From positions 1 through 36,504 of the forward strand of contig CACKJM010000013.1 of assembly GCA_902600475.1 (NCBI GenBank): a stretch of DNA of 36,504 nucleotides, written 5' to 3'. Position numbers and translations under genes: made by a program. Positions 30,531 to 36,504 of this stretch are shown piece by piece; position 1 is the first letter of the stretch, and the number at the start of each line of letters is the position of its first letter. The DNA comes from an uncultured Prochlorococcus sp. Its GTDB lineage: Bacteria; Cyanobacteriota; Cyanobacteriia; PCC-6307; Cyanobiaceae. The notes under the pieces were generated by a model, which searched no databases, was not told where the DNA came from, and saw nothing but the letters and a program-made list of their open reading frames with translations.

Positions 30531-31832
30531 TTAAACTCCAGTATGAAGAGTTTTTCGCCAGAGTATCTTTTTGGGAAAAATAGACATCTTTATTGTTACC
30601 CAAGGGATTACTAAAAACCAATGTGATAAATAAAAAACCGATACAAATACCATCAAAAAATTGCTTTTTTGCAAAACAGGGACCTCGCTTTTACAAGAAG
30701 AACCATACCAAAAAGCAATTCCAGATAAAGTAAAAGCTGTAAATGAAATAGGCCAGTAAATTGGTGAATCTAATAAAGCAATACTGAAAACTAAATCAAA
30801 AATAGAAATGATTGGTAGCGCATATTGCAAGATAAAAAAGTAAGTTAAATCAAATTTCTGCAAATAATCAATTTTATTAGTAAATAATTGATCTCCATAA
30901 TCAAAGAATCTTTGCAAACCACCCTCTGCCCATCTTTGTCTTTGCGCTAATAAGGCATTTAAATTCTCAACTGCTTCTTCCATGACTGGAGGATCCCATA
31001 AAATTCCAATTCTAGAATTTGATAATAATAATCTTAAACTCAAATCAAGATCATCTGTAACTGTATCTTCATTAAAAGAACCACATGCCAATAATGTTTC
31101 TTTCTTAATTAATTGGCCATTACCCCTTAATTCAGAAACTCCAGCAAATGATAATCTTCCATATTGAAAGATTGCGTCCATAGCCATCTCCATTGACTGA
31201 CAGGAAGTTAAAAAATTCTTACTTACATTTGTTACTGATTTTCTGAGTTGAACTGCAGACCAATCACCCTCTTCTACAAAACTAAATAACCTTATCAAAG
31301 AATCTTGTTTTAATTCAGCATCAGCATCCAAAACTAATAACCATTCCGCATGTGTAAACTTCAAGGCATAATTCAAAGCTCCTGACTTTCCTCCTCCTGC
31401 ATTTGGAGAACGAGTTAAGACTTTTAAGTTGTCATATTGTCTAGATAATCGATCTAAAATTAAAGGCGTCTTATCAGAACTACCATCATCGATTATATAA
31501 ATATTTAATTTATTTGTTGGATAATCTAAATTAAATAATCTTTCAACTAATCTTGCTATAACATTCTCCTCATCTCTAGCTGCGACTAAAATATCAAGCA
31601 CAGGTAACTCTTTATTGCTTATTCTTCTACTTACAGTATTTAAAACGTTGTTCCTTTTGAAATTTCTAGAAATAACTATTAATCCGTAGAGAACAATCAC
31701 AAAGGAAAACGTCAAAATAAGATAAAAGAAATTTAGGATATTGTAAGCATGAGGAATAAAAGCTACTAAAAAACAAGCACTAAAAAATAAAAAAGACTTT
31801 AATCTTCGATTTTTATAAAAACCCTTACTCAT
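30531..31832 (-). CDS. Membrane-bound family 2 glycosyltransferase
   Basis: A 433-residue processive-type glycosyltransferase of the cellulose/hyaluronan synthase kind, using a nucleotide sugar to build an unknown glycan at the membrane. Two N-terminal membrane helices (about 13-30 and 34-55) precede the GT-A domain. That domain has VAARDEEN (83-90), YIIDDGSSDKTP with Asp115/Asp116, a DxD within DADA (169-172), TDDLD (259-263) and the QxxRW box QRQRW (297-301). Three or four further membrane helices (about 320-425) follow. No PilZ domain is present. It lies 27 bases after the SpoIID-domain gene on the same strand. The substrate cannot be read from the sequence. Confidence 0.9.
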   Translation of the reverse strand: MSKGFYKNRRLKSFLFFSACFLVAFIPHAYNILNFFYLILTFSFVIVLYGLIVISRNFKRNNVLNTVSRRISNKELPVLDILVAARDEENVIARLVERLFNLDYPTNKLNIYIIDDGSSDKTPLILDRLSRQYDNLKVLTRSPNAGGGKSGALNYALKFTHAEWLLVLDADAELKQDSLIRLFSFVEEGDWSAVQLRKSVTNVSKNFLTSCQSMEMAMDAIFQYGRLSFAGVSELRGNGQLIKKETLLACGSFNEDTVTDDLDLSLRLLLSNSRIGILWDPPVMEEAVENLNALLAQRQRWAEGGLQRFFDYGDQLFTNKIDYLQKFDLTYFFILQYALPIISIFDLVFSIALLDSPIYWPISFTAFTLSGIAFWYGSSCKSEVPVLQKSNFLMVFVSVFYLSHWFLVIPWVTIKMSIFPKKILWRKTLHTGV

Positions 31833-31859
31833 AAAAGTAAATTTTTAATTACTTAACTT

Positions 31860-33398
31860 TCATTGAGACAATATCTCAATTTTTTTTAGTTTTGCATCTC
31901 GATAGTAATGATTCAATATTTGTTCATAAGAGAATCCTAATTTAGCCATTTCAATTGCTCCTGACTGAGATAAACCTACACCATGACCGAAGCCTCCTCC
32001 TCTTAAAAGCCATAAATCATCATTTAATTTATTAATAGTAAACAAATTACTAGGTATAAAATTTAATACCCGTCGAATATCATCTTTAACAAGAACAATA
32101 GATTTATTACTGTTCTCCGTTTGTATTTCCAATTTTGTCACTCTGCCACTAGACCCACGTTCAATAGAATTTAAATTCAAAACATCTTCATTAAGATTAA
32201 TAAGTTTGTTTTTAATTAACTTTTCTTTAATTTCAAGACTAGAAATTTTCTTATTCCATCGAAAAAGAGAATGATTACTCCCATAAAACTGATCTTTATC
32301 AAAATCTAAAAAATTATTTAAATCAGATTCATTTGTAATTGGAAGTTTAAAAATTTTATTTAATGATTTAGAACCATCAATAAATGAATTGAAATAAGAA
32401 TAATCTTGAATTTGCCAAGACTCTCCTGCAGTAGCAGATACGCCTCCATTAGAACCATGGTAAAAAGCATTTATTGGTTTATTTTCATAAGTTAGGATTA
32501 AATTTGAAGTTGCTTCTATAGCTTGTTGTACTTTTTTATTTATAATTTTAGGAGGCTTATAAACTTGACATTGAGTGGTTATACATAAATGATATTTATC
32601 CATATTAAATCTATCAGAATTAAAAATTCCCCAAGTTCTTGCAATAACTGCTTGTGCCTTGAGTGCCTCTAAAGGAGAATTTGGGCCAATTTCGTATGGC
32701 AAAACACCTGCCAAATAGTCGTCAAATTCAATTTTTTGAACTAATGTCCAAGTTCCATATAAATCTTTTAATAAATAAAAATTCTTACCAAAATTAAAAC
32801 CATTTATTTTTATTTCCTCTTGAGCATAAATATATATAGGTCCTTCGAGTTTCATAACACCATATTCACTTCTAAGAAAAGGAGTAATTTGAAAATTTTT
32901 TATTTTTCTGAAAATCTTATTTTTCAATTCAAACTCTGGAAGATCATCTTCAAATGGAATCCATACTTCCCAATTTGCAGGGTAAGCAACAGTTGTCTCA
33001 AATCCTTTATCTTTAAGTTTCTCTGCTTGTTTTTTTGCTGATTCATAACTAGCAAAGGGACCAAAAACAATTCTTTCGATTGTTTTTGAATTTTTAATGG
33101 GTATATCCATCCAGCTGATATTAATCTGTTTTGATTTATGTTTAATACCGTTGGAAGATATCAAGTTTAAAAAACCTTTATCAGTGATAAAGTTAATGTT
33201 CTTTTTTTTTGAAAAACTGTCATTCTCCCCACCTAAATATTGCTTTAAACCAATTAAAAATTTTCCTTTTTTAATTTCATTATTGAGTTCAACCTTTTGC
33301 AATTCTTCTCCTTTTATATTTGAAGTAAATTTAGTGTTTATTAAAAAAAGAGAAATACATCCTAAAAATAAGTTTAAAAAAGCAAATTTAAGTTTCAT
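31860..33398 (-). CDS. SpoIID/LytB-domain protein, secreted
   Basis: A 512-residue exported protein. Residues 1-22 are a signal peptide or anchor. A SPOR-like segment (FGPFASYESAKKQAEKLKDKG, about 112-132) suggests binding to peptidoglycan. The SpoIID domain covers about 215-510, with DDYLAGVLPYEIG, SPLEALKAQAVIARTW (241-256), AFYHGSNGGVSATAGESW, and GGGFGHGVGLSQSGA with the final ILNHYYRDA. In Bacillus, SpoIID is a lytic transglycosylase acting on denuded glycan strands, and LytB enhances an amidase. In a cyanobacterium this domain probably remodels the cell wall, which is inference. It starts 31 bases after the shortened sqdB. Confidence 0.92.
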   Translation of the reverse strand: MKLKFAFLNLFLGCISLFLINTKFTSNIKGEELQKVELNNEIKKGKFLIGLKQYLGGENDSFSKKKNINFITDKGFLNLISSNGIKHKSKQINISWMDIPIKNSKTIERIVFGPFASYESAKKQAEKLKDKGFETTVAYPANWEVWIPFEDDLPEFELKNKIFRKIKNFQITPFLRSEYGVMKLEGPIYIYAQEEIKINGFNFGKNFYLLKDLYGTWTLVQKIEFDDYLAGVLPYEIGPNSPLEALKAQAVIARTWGIFNSDRFNMDKYHLCITTQCQVYKPPKIINKKVQQAIEATSNLILTYENKPINAFYHGSNGGVSATAGESWQIQDYSYFNSFIDGSKSLNKIFKLPITNESDLNNFLDFDKDQFYGSNHSLFRWNKKISSLEIKEKLIKNKLINLNEDVLNLNSIERGSSGRVTKLEIQTENSNKSIVLVKDDIRRVLNFIPSNLFTINKLNDDLWLLRGGGFGHGVGLSQSGAIEMAKLGFSYEQILNHYYRDAKLKKIEILSQ

Positions 33399-33429
33399 AA
33401 GTTAGAACTTTCCTTATCAATAAACAACT

Positions 33430-34368
33430 TTAATTTGCACCAACTTGATGACTTTCAGTCATTTGATTAAAGATTTTGACTCTTTCTCCCGGTTTTGGAG
33501 GATTTTCAAGAGCAATTTGCACACATTTTACAGAGTCTTTTATATGTATAAATGCTCTTGTTTGCCCCCCTGTCCCATGAACACTTAATGGATACCCAAT
33601 TGCAGCTTGCATAAGAAATCTGTTTAGAACAGTTCCATAGTCTCCGTCATAGTCAAATCGGTTTGTCAATCTCGGATCTTTTAAAGTTGCTTCTGTATTT
33701 GTTCCCCAAACAATGCCTTGATGAAGATCAGTAATCCTTACAAGATCATTTTTGTTGTAGTAAAGAAATAATAATTGATCTAGAGTTTTAGTCATATGGT
33801 AAACACTACCTGGACTTGCAGGGTGTAATATTTCTTCTTCAAAGCGGCTTCCATCTGGTTGTGGAACTTCAACTTTTAGATAACCTTCTGGAATTGTTGC
33901 ACCTCTATGCGATCCATATCCGTAGACTCCCATTGTTCCTAAATGAACAACATGAATATCTAAATTACTCTCTACTATTGCAGCAAGAAGGTTGTGGGTG
34001 CCATTAACATTATTATCTACTGTATATCTTTTAGTAAAACTCGATTTCATTGAGTAAGGCGCTGCTCTTTGTTCTGCAAAATGGATCACCGTATCTGGTT
34101 TTTCATCAATGAGCAAATTGAGTAATTTTTGATATTGTTTAGAGATATCCATATTAATAAATCTCATAGGCTTACCCCCAATCTCTTCCCATGCAGAAAG
34201 TCGTTCTGTTATCGAAGCAATTGGAGTTAAAGATTCTACCTCTAGATCAATATCAATTTTTCTACGACTTAAATTGTCGACAATAATTACATCATGATTT
34301 TGTTCTGCTAAATTCACCGCACAAGGCCAACCGCAAAAACCATCTCCACCAAGAACAATAACTTTCAC
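33430..34368 (-). CDS. sqdB: UDP-sulfoquinovose synthase, C-terminally shortened
   Basis: SqdB makes UDP-sulfoquinovose from UDP-glucose and sulfite for the thylakoid sulfolipid SQDG. The extended-SDR Rossmann motif is G7-x-x-G10-x-x-G13 (GGDGFCGW), with RRKIDIDLEVESLTPI, HFAEQRAAPYSM, the catalytic Thr145 (HLGTMGVYG) and Tyr190-x3-Lys194 (SVYHMTK), and QGIVWGT. The frame ends at 312 residues just after IFNQMTESHQVG with Ala-Asn-stop. Family members I know are roughly 380-400 long and continue with another helix-rich segment, so about 80 residues are missing. The start is GTG, placed where the family begins. The partner sqdX is not in this window. Whether the product is active is unknown. Confidence 0.9.
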   Translation of the reverse strand: MKVIVLGGDGFCGWPCAVNLAEQNHDVIIVDNLSRRKIDIDLEVESLTPIASITERLSAWEEIGGKPMRFINMDISKQYQKLLNLLIDEKPDTVIHFAEQRAAPYSMKSSFTKRYTVDNNVNGTHNLLAAIVESNLDIHVVHLGTMGVYGYGSHRGATIPEGYLKVEVPQPDGSRFEEEILHPASPGSVYHMTKTLDQLLFLYYNKNDLVRITDLHQGIVWGTNTEATLKDPRLTNRFDYDGDYGTVLNRFLMQAAIGYPLSVHGTGGQTRAFIHIKDSVKCVQIALENPPKPGERVKIFNQMTESHQVGAN

Positions 34369-34537
34369 TCTGAACTCCAGAATTAATAGATTCGTAATAT
34401 ATTTATTAAATTACTACAGTGTGCTTCCAATTTGCGAAAAAACATTGTAAATAGTTTCAAATCTTCTTTCTTAAATAAGATAAATCAAATCAAATAATAA
34501 ATTTTTACTCTTTTTAAACTTTGCTTAATTTAAAGCA
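34369..34537. other. Intergenic region between thiG and sqdB
   Basis: These 169 bases separate two minus-strand genes. A weak hairpin, TGCTT/AAGCA with a 6-base loop (34522-34537), directly follows the thiG stop but has no proper T run. The rest is A/T-rich and should hold the sqdB promoter. I see no small gene and no riboswitch. Confidence 0.4.
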
Positions 34538-35332
34538 CTAGATAGATATATTCTTTTCCGGTGAACTTGCTACTGCGAAGTCTTGTTTTTTAATTCTTCC
34601 TGCAAGAAAAGCTTGCCTGCCAGCTTTCACTCCATAATTTATCGCTTGAGCCATTAGAGGAGGATTTTCAGCTTGTGCTATTGCACTATTGATTAAGACA
34701 CCATCAGCTCCAAGTTCCATAGCTTGAGAAGCTTCACTTGGAACCCCAATTCCTGCGTCAATTATTACAGGCACTTTTGCATTCTCAATAATTATCCCTA
34801 TATTTGACGAATTTAATAAACCTTGCCCAGAGCCAATTGGTGATCCTAAAGGCATTACAGTTGCACAACCTATTTCTTCTAGTCTTTTTGCAAGAATAGG
34901 ATCTGCATTGATATAAGGAAGTACAGCAAAACCTTTTTTTATTAAAATTTCGGCTGCTTTAAGGGTTTCTATCGGATCTGGTAGCAAGTACTTTTTGTCA
35001 GGGATTACTTCTAACTTCACAAAATTATTTTCCTCTTGACCAGACAATTTTGCAAGTTCTCTGCCCAAAATTGCTATTCTGACTGCCTCATCGGAATTAA
35101 CGCAACCAGCTGTATTAGGAAGCATCCAGTATTTTCCCCAGTCTATCTTTTCGAGTAAATTTTCTCCGGTTTGATCATTTTTAATTCTTCTAACAGCGAC
35201 GGTTATAATTTCAGTCTCAGAATTTGATAAACTTTCTACCATATCTTGAGAAGATTTGTATTTGCCAGTACCAACCATTAACCTACTGGAAAATTGTTTT
35301 CCTCCAATTAATAAAGATGAATAATTTTTCAT
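34538..35332 (-). CDS. thiG: Thiazole synthase
   Basis: ThiG builds the thiazole phosphate ring of thiamine from deoxyxylulose 5-phosphate, dehydroglycine and the ThiS thiocarboxylate. The 264-residue TIM barrel has [14 protein letters not shown], the Schiff-base Lys106 in [65 protein letters not shown] (phosphate loop) and [11 protein letters not shown] near the end. Length and residues are normal. ThiS and ThiO are not adjacent. It begins 2 bases after the stop of the TPR gene, so the two are probably translated together. No TPP riboswitch is visible nearby. Confidence 0.97.
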   Translation of the reverse strand: MKNYSSLLIGGKQFSSRLMVGTGKYKSSQDMVESLSNSETEIITVAVRRIKNDQTGENLLEKIDWGKYWMLPNTAGCVNSDEAVRIAILGRELAKLSGQEENNFVKLEVIPDKKYLLPDPIETLKAAEILIKKGFAVLPYINADPILAKRLEEIGCATVMPLGSPIGSGQGLLNSSNIGIIIENAKVPVIIDAGIGVPSEASQAMELGADGVLINSAIAQAENPPLMAQAINYGVKAGRQAFLAGRIKKQDFAVASSPEKNISI

Positions 35333-35334
35333 AT

Positions 35335-35892
35335 TTAGAATCCCTTATCTTTAATACCTTTATAAGGTTTGTAATTATTTCTTTTTTCTAACTCCTTACT
35401 TTTTTTAATTGCTGTTTTATTTTTTGGATCTATCACTAAAACCTTTTGATAAGTTGCATATGCCAAGTCGTACTCAAGTAAACGCTGTTGTGCTGATGCG
35501 AGATTATTTAGGGCTATAGGATATTCAGGGAGTGATTTTATTGCAGAATTATAATGTTTAATTGCTTTTTTAAATTCATTTTGAGCAGCATACGAAAATC
35601 CTAAAGCATTATTAATAATGGCTTTGGCTTCATCAGGTTCATTGTCATAGTTTTCAATTGCTTTTAAAAAAGTTTTAGTTGCTTCAGAATATAATCTTTT
35701 TTTTATCTGAATAGAGCCAAATTCATATAATTCTGTAGCTTTAGTTAGAGAATCTAAACCTTTTTGCTCGAATTTTACTAAATCTAATTCTTCACTTCTT
35801 GTTTTTAGAAATTGTCTGAATACAAAAATAGAAATTATTATTAATACAATAAAAAGAATTATTAAATAAGATTGAAAGGAAGAAATTTCCAT
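35335..35892 (-). CDS. ycf37: TPR protein, Ycf37-like photosystem I assembly factor
   Basis: A 185-residue membrane-anchored tetratricopeptide protein. Residues 9-27 are one hydrophobic helix, followed by a basic stretch. Three TPR units follow: about 51-84, 91-124 ([24 protein letters not shown]) and 125-158 ([30 protein letters not shown]). Size, single N-terminal anchor and three TPRs match cyanobacterial Ycf37, which helps assemble or stabilise photosystem I. Other small membrane TPR proteins share this design, so the name is likely but not certain. It lies 37 bases after rplT and 2 bases before thiG. Confidence 0.7.
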   Translation of the reverse strand: MEISSFQSYLIILFIVLIIISIFVFRQFLKTRSEELDLVKFEQKGLDSLTKATELYEFGSIQIKKRLYSEATKTFLKAIENYDNEPDEAKAIINNALGFSYAAQNEFKKAIKHYNSAIKSLPEYPIALNNLASAQQRLLEYDLAYATYQKVLVIDPKNKTAIKKSKELEKRNNYKPYKGIKDKGF

Positions 35893-35929
35893 TATTTATA
35901 ATTAAATTTTTAAATTATATTCTTTTTTT

Positions 35930-36277
35930 CTAATTACTTACAGAAGAAACAATTTTTCCAAAACACTTAGGATCGTTTAAGGCTAATTGAGCAAGCATTT
36001 TTCTATTAATGATAATTTCTGAATTTTTCATGCCGTTTATCAACTTGCTATAGTTTGTTCCATTTATTCTCGCAGATGCGTTAATTCTAGAAATCCAAAG
36101 TCTTCTAAAATCTCTTTTTCTTCTTCTTCTATCCCTATAAGCATTACAAAGAGCTTTCATTACTCTTTGGTTTGCGGTTCTGAAAAGATTTTTGTTACCG
36201 CCTCTAAAACCTTTTGCAAGATTTAAGATTTTGTTTCTTCTTTTTCTGGCTATGTTGCCTCTTTTTACGCGTGCCAT
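35930..36277 (-). CDS. rplT: 50S ribosomal protein L20
   Basis: L20 is an early-assembly 23S rRNA-binding protein of the large subunit. The 115-residue, very basic protein has the family start MARVKRG and then [47 protein letters not shown] follows, and the globular end contains [11 protein letters not shown] and LAQLALNDP. It follows rpmI by 28 bases in the classic rpmI-rplT pair. In other bacteria L20 represses this operon; the leader that would show this lies outside the window. Confidence 0.98.
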   Translation of the reverse strand: MARVKRGNIARKRRNKILNLAKGFRGGNKNLFRTANQRVMKALCNAYRDRRRRKRDFRRLWISRINASARINGTNYSKLINGMKNSEIIINRKMLAQLALNDPKCFGKIVSSVSN

Positions 36278-36305
36278 GAATATCTAATAAAAATTGGTTA
36301 AAGAT

Positions 36306-36503
36306 TTATGCGTATGGAATCATTAATTTTACATTATCAGCATCTCTTTCATCAACTACGGCTTTTGTTGATAGATGTCTTTTTAATTTTGAGCTTTTAT
36401 GATCAAGTAAATGATTATGGAAAGCTCTTCTTCTCATGAATTTACCCGTCGCAGTAGCTTTAAATCTTTTGGCAGCTGATTTACGAGTTTTTAGTTTAGA
36501 CAT
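36306..36503 (-). CDS. rpmI: 50S ribosomal protein L35
   Basis: L35 is a small basic protein of the large ribosomal subunit. The 65 residues begin [21 protein letters not shown] and continue with [22 protein letters not shown], matching the family throughout. The ATG is at 36503, one base from the window edge, so the gene is complete but its promoter and leader are not visible. It is the first gene of the rpmI-rplT-ycf37-thiG run seen here. Confidence 0.98.
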   Translation of the reverse strand: MSKLKTRKSAAKRFKATATGKFMRRRAFHNHLLDHKSSKLKRHLSTKAVVDERDADNVKLMIPYA

Positions 36504-36504
36504 T

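Noticed and set aside
32820..33405. Plus-strand frames of 73 and 102 codons opposite the SpoIID gene
   Set aside because: Phe/Ile/Lys-rich shadows of an AT-rich gene, without family similarity.
34522..34537. Hairpin after thiG as intrinsic terminator
   Set aside because: The stem is only 5 bp and no clear T run follows on the minus strand.
34369..34537. Search for a missing sqdX, a sqdB 3' part or a riboswitch near thiG/sqdB
   Set aside because: No frame encodes the missing SqdB end, and no conserved TPP-type elements are seen.
35893..35929. Imperfect A/T hairpin between rplT and the TPR gene
   Set aside because: The stem is all A/T with a mismatch; not a credible terminator.

Overview
The window is AT-rich, gene-dense core chromosome from a marine picocyanobacterium, most likely a high-light-adapted Prochlorococcus. 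Three things point there. psbZ, ycf23 and a ycf37-like gene show a photosynthetic cyanobacterium. The proteins are rich in Lys/Asn/Ile with mostly A/T-ending codons. The genome is very compact: no stretch over 300 bases lacks a gene, and all six convergent gene pairs are separated by 31 bases or less. I identify 33 protein genes, one tRNA gene and one doubtful mini-ORF. I see no IS element, prophage, CRISPR array, integrase or obviously foreign block.

Layout, left to right. 1-5.8 kb: a small SH3-like secreted protein and gyrB (minus), then miaA, infC, a GntR regulator and cysE (plus). 5.8-9.7 kb: secA (minus), a GNAT acetyltransferase (plus) and an NTF2-like protein (minus). 9.7-10.6 kb: tRNA-Gly(GCC), ribH and psbZ (minus). 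10.7-17 kb: mutS, holA and lysC (plus), with cobH (minus) between mutS and holA. 17-25 kb: uvrB and ycf23 (minus), tilS (plus), then asd-dapA and rnj (minus). 25-30.5 kb: tig-clpP-clpX-dnaX (plus). 30.5-36.5 kb, all minus and transcribed right to left: rpmI-rplT-ycf37-like-thiG, then sqdB, a SpoIID-domain protein and a GT2 glycosyltransferase.

How the genes work together. lysC, asd and dapA cover the path from aspartate to dihydrodipicolinate (lysine and peptidoglycan precursor). tig, clpP and clpX are a folding and proteolysis cassette. gyrB, mutS, holA, uvrB and dnaX serve replication and repair. miaA, tilS, infC, rplT, rpmI and the tRNA serve translation. ribH, thiG and cobH make the cofactors flavin, thiamine and cobalamin. 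psbZ, the ycf37-like gene and sqdB serve the photosynthetic membrane.

I found no convincing new multi-gene system. The points most worth a second look are these: sqdB stops about 80 residues short of its family length, directly against the leader of the next gene; dnaX carries an in-phase A AAA AAG heptamer whose -1 product would be close to the length of E. coli gamma; infC opens with a short GC-rich, CGC-rich stretch; several divergent promoters contain perfect small palindromes or back-to-back -10 boxes; and convergent genes share or nearly share stop codons.
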